A stretch of DNA of 64,000 nucleotides from Pseudomonas bubulae (GCF_037023725.1 NZ_CP146077.1:1277001-1341000); one strand, 5' to 3'; positions 8,767 through 18,116 are shown, counted from the stretch's first letter. Made by a program: numbers and translations. Notes: generated from the letters alone by a model not told the origin.

Positions 8767-9114
8767 ATGGTGCGCATTCGCGGAACGATAGGCGACTGGC
8801 CGGTGGATTTGACGGTGGAGCTGGATGAGAGCGACTGGATAAAGCTGGGCGCGCAACTGCACGTCAGTGAAGCACCGATCAGCCAGCCGCCCGCAAAACC
8901 TGCGAATCAGGATGATGCCGTGTGGGAAGCCACCAAGGATTTGCTGCGCAAGGCCGGACAGATCACCGGGCCTGAACTGCTGGGGCAGCTTGAAGCGCTG
9001 ACCGGCAGCACGGGCGCAGGCAAACGCTTGTTGGTGCGCCTGCGTCATTGTGCCGAGGTGAAAGTGGTTAGCGGTGCTGATTCGCCGATTTACAGCTGGG
9101 TTGACGTGGCGTAA
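8767..9114 (+). CDS. Conserved hypothetical protein (PA4062-like)
   Basis: A 115-aa soluble protein, divergent from the zinc operon. The start is set by GAGGAG 7 nt before ATG 8767. The N-terminus (VRIRGTIGDWPVDLTVELDESDWIKLGAQL) looks like a small beta domain, a proline-rich linker follows (about residues 40-50), and the C-terminal half (WEATKDLLRKAGQITGPELLGQLEALTG) is helical with a winged-helix flavour. No catalytic motif is visible. Function unknown; it is conserved at this position in pseudomonads. Confidence 0.75.
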   Translation: MVRIRGTIGDWPVDLTVELDESDWIKLGAQLHVSEAPISQPPAKPANQDDAVWEATKDLLRKAGQITGPELLGQLEALTGSTGAGKRLLVRLRHCAEVKVVSGADSPIYSWVDVA

Positions 9115-9124
9115 CAAAAACTCC

Positions 9125-9165
9125 CGTAGCAGCTGCCGAGGGACGAGGCTGCGTTCGGCAGCTAC
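9125..9165. repeat. REP-like repeat, GTAGCAGCTGCCG family
   Basis: CGTAGCAGCTGCCGAGGGAC followed by the complementary GGCAGCTAC forms a stem between the convergent PA4062-like gene and cnoX. The same family recurs at 20917-21055 and 50276-50312. Confidence 0.75.
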
Positions 9166-9226
9166 AGGAACGCTCCCACAATAGGGCTTGACCTGCAACA
9201 GAGTATCTACAGATATGTATCGGGGT

Positions 9227-10102
9227 TTAGTACAGCGCTGCAAACAGCTTGCGGCGGTAGGTGGTGACCAGCGGGTGATCATTGCCCAGCAGGTCGAACA
9301 CCTGCAGCAGGGTCTTGTGGGTGATGCCTTCGTTGTAGCTGCGGTTGCGGGTAAACAGTTTCAGTAGCCCGTCCAATGCGCCTTCATATTGCTGGCGTGC
9401 CAGTTGCTGGATTGCCAGTTGATACGCCGCTTCGTCGTCCTGCGGGTTTTGTGCCACGCGGGTTTTCAGATCGGCCACATCCGGCAAGTCCGCCGCCTGG
9501 CGCAAGAACGTCAGTTGCGCCTTGGCCCCGGCCAGTTCGGCCTTGTGCTCGTCGCTCTTGACCGCATCCAGCACCGCTTGTGCTTCAGTCAGCTCGCCAC
9601 GTTCAGCCAGGCAGCGGCCATACAGGATCAGCGCTTTGGCGTTGCTGTTGTCTTCAGTCAGGATGCTTTTGAGCAAGGCTTCAGCATCGGCAAAACGGCT
9701 TTCGGCAAACAGCGCCTGGGCTTGAACCAGCGGGTCTTCAACCGCAGCTTCGGGCATCACCACATGGGGCGCGAGCATGGCACGGATCGCTGATTCCGGC
9801 TGGGCTTCCTGGAAACCGTCGACCACCTTGCCGTCCTTGAACAGCACCACGGTGGGCAAGGTCTGAATGCCAATGCGGCCAACAATATCCTGCTCGACAT
9901 CACAGTTGACCTTTGCCAGCAGCAGTTCGCCCTGATAGTCCTCGGCAATTTGCTCCAGGATCGGCAGCATCACCTTGCAGGGAGCGCACCACTCGGCCCA
10001 GAAATCCACCAGTACGGGTTGGTCGAATGAGGCCTGGACCACCAGCCTGTCGAAGTCAGTGGAGGTCACGTCGAAGCTGTAAGAAGGCGTAGGCTGATTC
10101 AT
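9227..10102 (-). CDS. cnoX: Thioredoxin-TPR co-chaperone CnoX (YbbN)
   Basis: A 291-aa protein made of an N-terminal thioredoxin domain (residues 1-110, FWAEWCAPCKVMLPILEQ) and a C-terminal TPR-like helical region (VAQNPQDDEAAYQLAIQQLARQQYEGAL). CnoX/YbbN protects and hands over unfolded clients to chaperonin or DnaK under oxidative stress. The redox motif is a complete CAPC, unlike the E. coli protein, which lacks the first cysteine, so this one may be redox-active. cis-Pro is visible in IQTLPTVVLF. It stands alone in the leftward direction, 31 nt downstream of the methyltransferase gene. Confidence 0.92.
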   Translation of the reverse strand: MNQPTPSYSFDVTSTDFDRLVVQASFDQPVLVDFWAEWCAPCKVMLPILEQIAEDYQGELLLAKVNCDVEQDIVGRIGIQTLPTVVLFKDGKVVDGFQEAQPESAIRAMLAPHVVMPEAAVEDPLVQAQALFAESRFADAEALLKSILTEDNSNAKALILYGRCLAERGELTEAQAVLDAVKSDEHKAELAGAKAQLTFLRQAADLPDVADLKTRVAQNPQDDEAAYQLAIQQLARQQYEGALDGLLKLFTRNRSYNEGITHKTLLQVFDLLGNDHPLVTTYRRKLFAALY

Positions 10103-10133
10103 TTCGTGTCTCGAAGCAGGTAAATAAGAGCAA

Positions 10134-10823
10134 CTATAAAGGCTGGGCGCAGTGGCTGAAAGGCGCAGGCTCGCGTTGTGCGTGATACAGGCTGACGTTG
10201 CGAAATTCGTGGGGCTCGGCCAGGTCGGGCAGGGTCAGGGCCTTGAGCATGGCCAGTTGCCGATAAAGCGGGTGCTTGAAGTCGCGTACGCGGGAATCGG
10301 CTACCAGGGTCTGCTGGCCGCGGCTAGGGAACTGATCCAGCAGCGGCAGGTTTTCGCGGTCGTAGAGCACATCAGCCACCAGGATCAGATCGAACCGGTC
10401 CGCCTCGGCAAAAAAGTCGCTGGAGTAGCCCAGCGCGACATCGTTGAGCTGGGCATTGGCCCTGCAGGCCGCCAGTGCCAGCGGGTCAAGGTCACAGGCC
10501 ACCACTTCCAGCGCCCCGGCCCTGGCTGCTGCAATCGCTGCAACGCCCGAACCGGCACCAAAATCCAGAACGCGCTTGCCCTTGACCCACTGCGGTTGCT
10601 CGGCCAGAAAGCGTGCGAGCGCCAGCCCGCTGGCCCAGCAAAAGGCCCAGTAGGGAGGTTCGTAGAGAATGCGCCGGGTTTCGTCGGGGGTGAAGGCGCG
10701 ATCCATATTGTGGGCATCGATCAACCAGAGTTTGAGCGCGGTGCCGGGCAAGTCGGTCGCCACCAGCCGCGCATCACCCAGCAACTCGCTCAACGACTGC
10801 TGCAGGCCAAACGGTATATTCAT
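10134..10823 (-). CDS. Class I SAM-dependent methyltransferase
   Basis: A 229-aa methyltransferase. SAM-binding motif I is VLDFGAGSGVAAIAAARAGA, followed by the acidic loop VVACDLDPLAL and motif DLILVADVLYD. The family resembles the protein-lysine methyltransferases of the METTL20/ETFB type (YEPPYWAFCWASGLALARFL). The target cannot be assigned from the sequence. Its start overlaps the stop of the upstream lipoprotein gene by 4 nt (ATGA), indicating translational coupling. Confidence 0.85.
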   Translation of the reverse strand: MNIPFGLQQSLSELLGDARLVATDLPGTALKLWLIDAHNMDRAFTPDETRRILYEPPYWAFCWASGLALARFLAEQPQWVKGKRVLDFGAGSGVAAIAAARAGALEVVACDLDPLALAACRANAQLNDVALGYSSDFFAEADRFDLILVADVLYDRENLPLLDQFPSRGQQTLVADSRVRDFKHPLYRQLAMLKALTLPDLAEPHEFRNVSLYHAQREPAPFSHCAQPL

Positions 10824-11269
10824 GGTGCTTTGACGAAGGCCAGGGTACCCAGCGCCTGCGTGGTGGGCTGGTTGATGATCCGCGAAGGCAGATGCAGGAT
10901 CAATTGCCCGGACTGGCTGGCGCGGCCGCGCAGCTCGACCCGCATGCCGGTCGGGAAGGCTTGCGGGTTGAAGCGCAGCTTGAAGGGCAGCGCCTGGCTG
11001 TTGCCGAGGATCTTGCTGCTGGCCATCAAGCCTTGGGGGCGGCCACGATCGTCAACGATCAGCATGGCCAGCTCGACCTCGGCGCCTGCCGGCACACCGG
11101 TCAGCACTCCGCTCAACTCGCGCTGATATGACGGCAGCGGGCCAAGGTCAGCCGGGGCATCGGTTTTTGGCTGCGTCAGCACTTGGGGCTGTGCCGATTT
11201 TGGCGGCTCACTGCTACAAGCGACCAGCAAACTGGCAAGGCACAGCAAAACAAGCGTTCGTAGCGGCAT
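10820..11269 (-). CDS. YbaY-like outer-membrane lipoprotein
   Basis: A 149-aa lipoprotein. The signal peptide [18 protein letters not shown] ends in a lipobox (LVAC) with Ser-Ser at +2 and +3, favouring outer-membrane sorting. The mature part ([23 protein letters not shown]) matches the YbaY/YscW-like beta-sandwich family. It precedes and overlaps the methyltransferase gene and is read divergently from nrdR, leaving a shared 139-nt promoter gap. The precise function of this family is not established. Confidence 0.8.
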   Translation of the reverse strand: MPLRTLVLLCLASLLVACSSEPPKSAQPQVLTQPKTDAPADLGPLPSYQRELSGVLTGVPAGAEVELAMLIVDDRGRPQGLMASSKILGNSQALPFKLRFNPQAFPTGMRVELRGRASQSGQLILHLPSRIINQPTTQALGTLAFVKAP

Positions 11270-11408
11270 ACACGGCTCCAGCGGCAGGTCAGTCGGTGTA
11301 TCAGATTGTGTAAAAGATAGTAGCCCGTCTGTATACCGTAAAGCCTATGGCTTGTCTTGCCAGTGGGATGCGCTAACATGGCGCTCCCCATTTTTGTTGG
11401 CTGCCACC

Positions 11409-11873
11409 ATGCACTGTCCCTTCTGCGGTGCCAACGACACTAAAGTCATCGACTCGCGTCTGGTTGCCGAGGGCGACCAGGTGCGCCGCCGGCGTGAATG
11501 CCTGGCCTGTGGTGAACGTTTCACCACCTTTGAAACAGCTGAGTTGGTATTACCCCGCCTTATCAAGCAGGACGGCAGCCGCCAGCCGTTCGATGAAGAA
11601 AAGCTGCGCGCCGGCATGCAGCGTGCGCTGGAAAAGCGCCCGGTGAGTGTCGAGCGTCTTGAAGCCGCGCTGGCCCGGATCAAGCACAAGCTGCGCGCCA
11701 CTGGCGAACGCGAAGTCAAATCGCTGGTTGTTGGTGAACTGGTCATGGGCGAGCTGCAAAAGCTCGACGAAGTGGCCTATATCCGCTTTGCCTCGGTCTA
11801 TCGACGTTTCCAGGACTTGAACGAGTTCCGCGAAGAGATCGACCGTCTTGCCCGTGAGCCTTCCAAAGAATGA
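11409..11873 (+). CDS. nrdR: Transcriptional repressor NrdR
   Basis: A 154-aa repressor of ribonucleotide reductase genes that senses ATP/dATP. It has an N-terminal zinc ribbon ([18 protein letters not shown], then [12 protein letters not shown]) and an ATP-cone domain ([31 protein letters not shown]). The length is exactly normal. It heads the operon nrdR-ribD-ribE-ribBA-ribH-nusB-thiL and overlaps ribD by 4 nt. Confidence 0.97.
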   Translation: MHCPFCGANDTKVIDSRLVAEGDQVRRRRECLACGERFTTFETAELVLPRLIKQDGSRQPFDEEKLRAGMQRALEKRPVSVERLEAALARIKHKLRATGEREVKSLVVGELVMGELQKLDEVAYIRFASVYRRFQDLNEFREEIDRLAREPSKE

Positions 11874-13003
11874 TCCAGTCCACAGAACAATCGATTTTAG
11901 ACACCCATTACATGGCGCGGGCCATCGAGCTGGCGCGCAACGGGCTGTACACCACTCACCCCAACCCCCGTGTCGGTTGCGTCATCGTACGTGACGGGCA
12001 GATCGTCGGCGAAGGCTGGCATGTGCGCACCGGCGAGCCCCATGCCGAAGTCCACGCCTTGCGCGCGGCCGGTGAGCTGGCGCGGGGCGCCACGGCCTAT
12101 GTCACCCTTGAGCCGTGCAGCCATCATGGGCACACCCCACCGTGCGCCGAAGGGCTGATTAGCGCAGGTGTGGCGCGTGTGGTTGCAGCCATGCAGGACC
12201 CCAACCCGGAAGTTGCCGGGCGTGGCCTCAAGCGTTTGGCCGATGCCGGTATTGAAGTGCGCAGTGGTGTGCTGGAAGCCGATGCCCGGGCGTTGAACCC
12301 TGGTTTTCTCAAGCGCATGGAGCACGGTCTGCCGTTCGTACGGGTCAAAATGGCCATGAGCCTTGATGGCCGCACCGCGATGGCCAACGGCGAAAGCCAG
12401 TGGATCACCGGGCCAGAAGCGCGCTCGGCGGTGCAGCGCTTGCGGGCCCAGGCCAGTGTGGTGCTGACGGGTGCGGATACCGTGCTGGCCGATGGCGCCC
12501 GCCTGACCGTGCGCGGCCCTGAACTGGGCCTGAGCCCAGAGCTGACCGCGCTGGCGCTCAGTCGTCCGCCGTTGCGGGTGTTGATCGACGGGCGTTTGCG
12601 GGTGCCGCTGGATGCACCGTTCTTCAAGGCCGGGCCAGCGCTGGTTGCCACCTGCGTGCCGCCTGCCGAGCAATACCGTACCGGGCCCGAGTGCCTGGTG
12701 ATCCACGGCGCCAATGGCCAGGTCGACCTGCGCAAGTTGTTGCAGGCGCTGGCCGCCCGCGGCGTCAACGAAGTGCTGGTGGAGGCCGGGCCGCGTCTGG
12801 CGGGGGCTTTTGCCGAGCAGGGGTTGGTGGATGAATACCAGATATTTGTCGCGGCCAAGTTTTTGGGCTCTACGGCGCGGCCATTACTGGAGCTGCCGCT
12901 GACCCATATGAGCGAAGCGCCATTGCTCAAAATTACCGACATGCGCGCGGTAGGCGATGACTGGCGAGTCACTGCCATACCTGTGCCGTCAGCGAGCGTA
13001 TAA
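11870..13003 (+). CDS. ribD: Bifunctional pyrimidine deaminase/reductase RibD
   Basis: A 377-aa enzyme catalysing the second and third steps of riboflavin synthesis. The N-terminal deaminase domain carries the zinc site [10 protein letters not shown] (HAE) and [14 protein letters not shown] (PCxxxGxxxPC). The C-terminal reductase domain starts at about residue 150 ([25 protein letters not shown]). Its start overlaps the nrdR stop (ATGA). The next gene starts 46 nt later. Confidence 0.97.
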   Translation: MIQSTEQSILDTHYMARAIELARNGLYTTHPNPRVGCVIVRDGQIVGEGWHVRTGEPHAEVHALRAAGELARGATAYVTLEPCSHHGHTPPCAEGLISAGVARVVAAMQDPNPEVAGRGLKRLADAGIEVRSGVLEADARALNPGFLKRMEHGLPFVRVKMAMSLDGRTAMANGESQWITGPEARSAVQRLRAQASVVLTGADTVLADGARLTVRGPELGLSPELTALALSRPPLRVLIDGRLRVPLDAPFFKAGPALVATCVPPAEQYRTGPECLVIHGANGQVDLRKLLQALAARGVNEVLVEAGPRLAGAFAEQGLVDEYQIFVAAKFLGSTARPLLELPLTHMSEAPLLKITDMRAVGDDWRVTAIPVPSASV

Positions 13004-13049
13004 TTCTCAGCCTTCGTGTTACGCAGGCTTTGTTCTCAAGGGGAACGCC

Positions 13050-13712
13050 ATGTTTACCGGCATCATTGAATCCATCGGCAGCATCCGTGCATTGACCCCC
13101 AAGGGCGGTGATGTGCGAGTTTCCATCGACACCGGCAAGCTCGACCTGAGCGACGTCAAACTCGGCGACAGTATCGCCATCAATGGCGTGTGCCTGACCG
13201 CCGTTGAGCTGTCGGGCAACGGCTTTGCCGCTGACGTCAGCCGCGAGACCCTCGATTGCACCGCGTTCAACGACTTGAAAAGCGGCAGCCGGGTCAACCT
13301 GGAAAAGGCCCTGACCCCGACCACGCGCCTGGGCGGTCATCTGGTCAGCGGCCACGTTGATGGCGTGGGCGAGGTGATCTCCCGTGAGGAGAACGCCCGT
13401 GCCATCGAGTTCCGCATCCGTGCACCCAAAGAACTGGCCAAGTACATTGCCCATAAAGGCTCGATCACGGTCGACGGCACCAGCCTGACGGTGAACGCGG
13501 TCAATGGCGCCGAGTTCTCGCTGACCATCATTCCGCACACCCTGAGCGAAACCATCATGGGTGACTACCGTCCGGGTCGCCGGGTCAACCTCGAGGTCGA
13601 TTTGCTGGCGCGCTACCTTGAGCGTTTGCTGCTGGGTGACAAAGCTGCCGAGCCGACCTCGGGTGGCATCAGCGAAAGTTTTCTGGCCGCCAACGGCTTT
13701 CTCAAATCCTGA
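13050..13712 (+). CDS. ribE: Riboflavin synthase alpha chain
   Basis: A 220-aa enzyme that dismutates two lumazines to riboflavin. Two tandem lumazine-binding domains are seen: MFTGIIESIGSI with SIAINGVCLTAVEL, and a second starting GGHLVSGHVDGVGEV with SITVDGTSLTVNAV. The start ATG 13050 has AGGGGAACGCC before it, and MFTGII is the invariant family start. It is placed between ribD and ribBA in the same operon. Confidence 0.97.
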   Translation: MFTGIIESIGSIRALTPKGGDVRVSIDTGKLDLSDVKLGDSIAINGVCLTAVELSGNGFAADVSRETLDCTAFNDLKSGSRVNLEKALTPTTRLGGHLVSGHVDGVGEVISREENARAIEFRIRAPKELAKYIAHKGSITVDGTSLTVNAVNGAEFSLTIIPHTLSETIMGDYRPGRRVNLEVDLLARYLERLLLGDKAAEPTSGGISESFLAANGFLKS

Positions 13713-13728
13713 CGTAAGGGGGTGCCGC

Positions 13729-14820
13729 GTGGCGCTCAACAGCATCGAAGAACTGGTTGAAGATATCCGCCAAGGCAAGATGGTCATCCTTATGGATGAC
13801 GAAGACCGCGAGAACGAAGGCGACCTGATCATGGCCGCCGAGTGTTGTCAGGCCGAGCACATCAACTTCATGGCGCGCTTTGCCCGTGGCCTGATCTGCA
13901 TGCCGATGAGCCGCGAGCGTTGCGAACTGCTCAAGCTGCCGTTGATGGCACCGCGCAACGGTTCCGGTTTTGGCACCAAGTTCACGGTCTCGATCGAAGC
14001 GGCCACCGGCGTCACTACCGGCATCTCTGCCGCTGACCGCGCGCGCACCGTGCAAGCGGCGGCCGCCAAGGACGCCAAAGCCGAAGACATCGTCAGCCCG
14101 GGCCATATCTTCCCGTTGATGGCTCAAGCCGGTGGCACCCTGGCCCGCGCCGGCCACACTGAAGCCGCCTGTGATCTGGCGCGCATGGCCGGGTTCGAGC
14201 CAAGCGGAGTGATCTGCGAAGTGATGAACGACGATGGCACCATGGCCCGTCGCCCTGAACTGGAAGCTTTCGCGGCCGAGCACGGCATCAAGATCGGCAC
14301 CATTGCCGACCTGATCCACTACCGCATGATTCACGAACGTACCGTTCAGCGGATTGCCGAGCAGCCACTGGACAGCGAACTGGGCCAATTCAATTTGGTG
14401 ACCTATCGTGATTCAGTCGAAGGCGATGTGCATATGGCACTGACCCTGGGCAAGATCTGCGCCGAAGAACCGACCCTGGTGCGCGTGCATAACATGGACC
14501 CGCTGCGCGACCTGCTGATGGTCAAGCAGCCCGGCCGCTGGAGCCTGCGCGCCGCCATGAGCGCGGTGGCTGAGGCCGGCAGCGGTGTGGTGCTGTTGCT
14601 CGGTCACCCCCTGGATGGCGATGTATTGCTGGCCAATATCCGCGAAACGGCAGACCACGCGCCGGTGAAAAAACCGACCACCTACAGCATCGTCGGTGCC
14701 GGTTCGCAGATCCTGCGTGACCTCGGTGTACGCAAAATGCGCCTGATGAGTTCACCAATGAAGTTCAATGCCATATCCGGTTTCGATCTGGAAGTTGTAG
14801 AATACGTGCCCTCCGAATAA
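13729..14820 (+). CDS. ribBA: DHBP synthase with degenerate GTP cyclohydrolase II domain (RibBA-type)
   Basis: A 363-aa protein. Residues 1-205 are a complete 3,4-dihydroxy-2-butanone 4-phosphate synthase (acidic motif DDEDRENEGDLIMAAE, RGLICMPMSRERC, HTEAACDLARMAG). The C-terminal half has the fold of GTP cyclohydrolase II (VTYRDSVEGDVHMAL) but lacks the zinc-binding cysteines seen in the separate RibA at 17083. So only the DHBP synthase activity is expected. The start is GTG 13729 after AAGGGGG. It lies 16 nt after ribE. Confidence 0.93.
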   Translation: MALNSIEELVEDIRQGKMVILMDDEDRENEGDLIMAAECCQAEHINFMARFARGLICMPMSRERCELLKLPLMAPRNGSGFGTKFTVSIEAATGVTTGISAADRARTVQAAAAKDAKAEDIVSPGHIFPLMAQAGGTLARAGHTEAACDLARMAGFEPSGVICEVMNDDGTMARRPELEAFAAEHGIKIGTIADLIHYRMIHERTVQRIAEQPLDSELGQFNLVTYRDSVEGDVHMALTLGKICAEEPTLVRVHNMDPLRDLLMVKQPGRWSLRAAMSAVAEAGSGVVLLLGHPLDGDVLLANIRETADHAPVKKPTTYSIVGAGSQILRDLGVRKMRLMSSPMKFNAISGFDLEVVEYVPSE

Positions 14821-14863
14821 AGACCGGTCGTGTCCAGTCCGAATTCGTGGCCCAATATCCTAA

Positions 14864-14885
14864 AGAGCGCATGCAAATGCGCTCT
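14864..14885 (+). other. Perfect hairpin with GCAA tetraloop upstream of ribH
   Basis: AGAGCGCAT-GCAA-ATGCGCTCT, a 9-bp stem closed by a GNRA-type loop, in the 90-nt gap between ribBA and ribH. A short T-rich stretch follows (GGCTCTTTAATAC). It could be a weak attenuator or an mRNA stabiliser. I see no FMN riboswitch consensus here. Confidence 0.6.
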
Positions 14886-14910
14886 GGCTCTTTAATACGA
14901 GACATACCGA

Positions 14911-15387
14911 ATGACCCTGAAGACCATCGAAGGTACCTTCATCGCCCCCAAAGGTCGCTACGCACTCGTAGTTGGCCGTTTCAACAGCTTCGTCGTCGAA
15001 AGCCTGGTGAGTGGTGCCGTTGATGCCCTGGTTCGCCACGGTGTGAACGAAAGCGACATCACCATCATCCGCGCACCTGGCGCGTTTGAAATCCCGCTGG
15101 TCGCGCAAAAAGTTGCCCAGCGCAACGAATTCGCCGCAATCATCGCCCTGGGCGCCGTGATTCGTGGCGGTACTCCGCATTTCGAATACGTTGCTGGCGA
15201 GTGCACCAAGGGCTTGTCCCAAGTGTCCATGCAGTTCGGCGTACCGGTTGCCTTCGGCGTGCTGACCGTTGACTCGATTGAACAAGCCATCGAGCGCTCG
15301 GGCACCAAAGCTGGCAACAAAGGCGCAGAAGCTGCCTTGTCCGCCCTTGAAATGGTTAGCCTGTTGGCACAGTTGGAGGCCAAGTGA
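14911..15387 (+). CDS. ribH: 6,7-dimethyl-8-ribityllumazine synthase
   Basis: A 158-aa lumazine synthase, the penultimate enzyme of riboflavin synthesis, joining the RibBA and RibD products. Family segments: [55 protein letters not shown] (substrate-binding GAVIRG, catalytic His region) and VPVAFGVLT. The length is typical. Its stop overlaps the nusB start. Confidence 0.97.
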   Translation: MTLKTIEGTFIAPKGRYALVVGRFNSFVVESLVSGAVDALVRHGVNESDITIIRAPGAFEIPLVAQKVAQRNEFAAIIALGAVIRGGTPHFEYVAGECTKGLSQVSMQFGVPVAFGVLTVDSIEQAIERSGTKAGNKGAEAALSALEMVSLLAQLEAK

Positions 15388-15884
15388 TTTCCGACGAAAG
15401 CGATCGTTTCAACCCGCGCGACCCGAAACCTGCGGACGCTGGCAAGCCTTCCAAGAGCGCCAAGCGCCGTGAAGCGCGTCAACTCGCAACTCAGGCCCTG
15501 TACCAATGGCACATGGCCAAGCAGTCGCTGAACGAAATCGAAGCGCAATTCCGCGTCGATAACGACTTCTCCGACGTTGATGCTGCCTACTTCCGTGAAA
15601 TCCTGCACGGCGTGCCTGCGCACAAAGGCGAGATCGATGCTGCCCTGGTTCCGTGCCTGGACATCACCATCGAAGAACTCGATCCGGTTGAGCTGTCTGT
15701 TCTGCGCCTGTCCACCTGGGAGCTGATCAAGCGTGTTGACGTGCCTTACCGCGTTGTGATCAACGAAGGCATCGAGCTGGCGAAAGTGTTCGGCTCCACC
15801 GACGGCCACAAGTTCGTCAACGGTGTGCTCGACAAACTGGCGCCACGCCTGCGTGAAGCTGAAGTAAAGGCTTACAAGCGCTAA
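15384..15884 (+). CDS. nusB: Transcription antitermination factor NusB
   Basis: A 166-aa all-helical RNA-binding protein of the rRNA antitermination complex. The core begins [19 protein letters not shown] and continues to [49 protein letters not shown]. About 25 extra residues precede the core, as is common in Pseudomonas. The start is GTG 15384, overlapping the ribH stop. Confidence 0.96.
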   Translation: MISDESDRFNPRDPKPADAGKPSKSAKRREARQLATQALYQWHMAKQSLNEIEAQFRVDNDFSDVDAAYFREILHGVPAHKGEIDAALVPCLDITIEELDPVELSVLRLSTWELIKRVDVPYRVVINEGIELAKVFGSTDGHKFVNGVLDKLAPRLREAEVKAYKR

Positions 15885-15899
15885 ACCGCGCTGTCGGCC

Positions 15900-16859
15900 A
15901 TGGGCGAGTTTGAGCTGATCCGCAACTTCTTCGCTGCCGCGCCCTGTGCGCAGGGCGGCGAGGGTGTTGCCCTGGGTATTGGCGACGACTGCGCCCTGCT
16001 GGATGTTCCCTTCGGGGAACAGCTGGCGATTTCCACCGACACCCTGGTAGCCGGGGTGCACTTCGCAGATCCCTGCGACCCTTTCCTGCTCGGTCAGCGT
16101 TCGCTGGCAGTGGCGGCCAGTGATTTGGCGGCCATGGGCGCAACTCCTGTCGCATTTACCCTTGCCCTGACCCTGCCGACGTTTGACGCCGAGTGGCTGC
16201 AAACCTATGCCCGTGGTTTGAACCTGATGGCCCAGACCTGTGGCCTGCGCCTTATCGGTGGCGACACCACGCGCGGGCCATTGTGTCTGACCCTTACAGT
16301 TTTCGGGCGAGTGCCCACGGGCCATGCCCTGACCCGCAGCGGCGCGCGCCCCGGTGACCTGCTGTGTGTGGGTGGCGAGCTGGGCAATGCGGCCGGGGCG
16401 TTGCCGTTGGTGCTGGGGCAGCGCACCGCGGCATCGATGATAGGCGAACCGTTGCTGGCCCATTACTGGTCGCCACAACCGCAGTTGGCGCTGGGCCAGG
16501 CCCTGCGTGGTAAAGCCACCTCGGCGCTGGATATTTCCGATGGCCTGCTGGCCGATTGCGGGCATATCGCGGCGGCGTCGAAGGTGGGGCTGGCGATTGA
16601 ACTCGACCGGGTGCCGGTCTCGCTGGCGCTGGAAGAGTTCCTGGGCGAGGCGGGAGCGCAACAGGCAGCGTTGAGCGGCGGGGATGACTATGTACTGGCG
16701 TTTACCTTGCCTGAGGTTGAGGTGCCGACCCTGCTGGCCGATGGCTGGCCTATCCATGTGATTGGTCGCGTGGTTGAAGGGCAGGGCGTCACGCTGCTGG
16801 ATGACGAAGGCCTGGACATTACTCCGGCAGTCCACGGCTATCAGCATTTTCGTGCGTGA
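15900..16859 (+). CDS. thiL: Thiamine-monophosphate kinase
   Basis: A 319-aa enzyme that phosphorylates thiamine monophosphate to thiamine diphosphate. N-terminal signature GEFELIRNFF and metal site GIGDDCALLD, then ISTDTLVAGVHF, AASDLAAMGATP, IGGDTTRGPL, and the C-terminal ALDISDGLLADCGH. It starts 15 nt after nusB and ends the operon. The pgpA gene that normally follows thiL in Pseudomonas is absent here; a REP pair occupies that position. Confidence 0.97.
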   Translation: MGEFELIRNFFAAAPCAQGGEGVALGIGDDCALLDVPFGEQLAISTDTLVAGVHFADPCDPFLLGQRSLAVAASDLAAMGATPVAFTLALTLPTFDAEWLQTYARGLNLMAQTCGLRLIGGDTTRGPLCLTLTVFGRVPTGHALTRSGARPGDLLCVGGELGNAAGALPLVLGQRTAASMIGEPLLAHYWSPQPQLALGQALRGKATSALDISDGLLADCGHIAAASKVGLAIELDRVPVSLALEEFLGEAGAQQAALSGGDDYVLAFTLPEVEVPTLLADGWPIHVIGRVVEGQGVTLLDDEGLDITPAVHGYQHFRA

Positions 16860-16863
16860 CCCT

Positions 16864-16948
16864 GTGGGAGCGGGCTTGCTCGCGATGGCAGCGCCACGTT
16901 CAGCCTGATACACCGCATCGCCTGTTTCGCGAGCAAGCCCGCTCCCAC
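16864..16948. repeat. Paired REP element, GTGGGAGCGGGCTTGCTCGCGA family, copy 1
   Basis: GTGGGAGCGGGCTTGCTCGC on the left and GCGAGCAAGCCCGCTCCCAC on the right, exact complements separated by about 45 nt. This is a typical Pseudomonas REP doublet located between thiL and ribA. Confidence 0.9.
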
Positions 16949-17082
16949 GGGGCCTGTGTAGCGTAAGTCATCAAACTTTTAGATATTTATCCTCGGTAAT
17001 TCAGCCTAAGCGTCTGTAGGAACCTCCTGTTACAATGTCGCCTCTGCGAATTTCCAGTACTCAAACTGATCAGGAGCACACG

Positions 17083-17700
17083 GTGCCTGTCGTTTTCGTT
17101 GCCGCTTGCAAATTACCCACCCCCTTTGCCGAGTTCACTATGCATGGCTTCCTTGAGAAGGCCACGGGTCGTGAACACGTTGTGCTCAGTTTGGGCGACG
17201 TTACAGACGGTGCGCCGGTTCTGGGGCGTGTGCATTCCGAATGCCTGACCGGTGACGCCCTGTTCAGCCAGCGCTGCGACTGCGGCTCGCAGCTTGAAGC
17301 CGCCTTGCAAGCCATTGCCCGCGAAGGTCGTGGCGTATTGCTGTACCTGCGTCAGGAAGGCCGTGGCATCGGTTTGCTCAACAAAATCCGTGCCTACGAG
17401 TTGCAAGATGGCGGCGCCGATACCGTTGAAGCCAACGAGCGCCTCGGCTTTGCCGCCGACCAGCGCGATTACGCCATTTGCCTGCCGATGCTGGAGCACG
17501 TAGGCGTGCATTCGCTGCGCCTGATGACCAACAATCCGCGCAAGGTCAAAGCCCTGACTGACATGGGCATCACCGTGGCCGAGCGTGTGCCGCTGCACAC
17601 CGGGCACAACCCGCACAACAAGCTGTACCTGGCGACCAAAGCCAACAAGCTAGGGCACATGATGGGTAACCAGCATCAGAGCGAGGCTGACCCGGCATGA
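17083..17700 (+). CDS. ribA: GTP cyclohydrolase II
   Basis: A 205-aa enzyme opening the imidazole ring of GTP, the first step of riboflavin synthesis. The zinc cysteines ([19 protein letters not shown]), the GTP-binding [20 protein letters not shown], and [10 protein letters not shown] are all present, so it is the active cyclohydrolase complementing the degenerate domain in RibBA. The start is GTG 17083, with AGGAG 6 nt upstream; ATG 17035 in frame would add an atypical extension. A TACAAT -10-like box lies at about 17030. It overlaps the next gene by 4 nt. Confidence 0.95.
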   Translation: MPVVFVAACKLPTPFAEFTMHGFLEKATGREHVVLSLGDVTDGAPVLGRVHSECLTGDALFSQRCDCGSQLEAALQAIAREGRGVLLYLRQEGRGIGLLNKIRAYELQDGGADTVEANERLGFAADQRDYAICLPMLEHVGVHSLRLMTNNPRKVKALTDMGITVAERVPLHTGHNPHNKLYLATKANKLGHMMGNQHQSEADPA

Positions 17701-18116
17701 CCCGTGGCCAGCGTCTTCGGCGCCTGAGTTTCAGTTGGTGGCAACAGCTGCTGCTGACCCTGCTGCCTCTGGTGCTGGTCTGCTGGTTTTTCGGCAGCGC
17801 CGAGCCGTTGCTGCCTGAGCTGGCAATGCCGTTATTTATTGCGGGCGTGGCTTCGATGTTCGTCACCCTGCGCACGTTCGGGCCTTACAAACATGGCCTG
17901 ATCAATCTGCAGAAAGCCCTCGACACCCCACAGGAACCTGCAGCCTGGGATGAGCTGGCGCGTGCACGTCAGCGGTCCCTGCTAGCGGCGGGGCTGCCCA
18001 CCTGGATTGCCACGCTGGCGGTGTTTGTCGGGCTTGAAGGCGTACCGCTATTGCTGCTGGTACTGTCAACGCTGGTGCTGTTTTACCTCTATCGCGTCCC
18101 CCGCCAGGTAGGCTGA
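17697..18116 (+). CDS. Small integral membrane protein (PA4046-like)
   Basis: A 139-aa protein with about four hydrophobic helices ([65 protein letters not shown]). It is too short to be a full transporter. It overlaps ribA by 4 nt and the BtuF-like gene by 1 nt, so the three are likely co-transcribed. Function unknown. Confidence 0.75.
   Translation: MTRGQRLRRLSFSWWQQLLLTLLPLVLVCWFFGSAEPLLPELAMPLFIAGVASMFVTLRTFGPYKHGLINLQKALDTPQEPAAWDELARARQRSLLAAGLPTWIATLAVFVGLEGVPLLLLVLSTLVLFYLYRVPRQVG

Noticed and set aside
13003..14911. FMN riboswitch in the rib operon
   Set aside because: The short gaps before ribE, ribBA and ribH do not hold the long conserved RFN pattern; only a simple hairpin is present before ribH.
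14958..16913. A 651-codon open frame opposite ribH, nusB and thiL
   Set aside because: It is antisense to three clear housekeeping genes and contains no recognisable motif.
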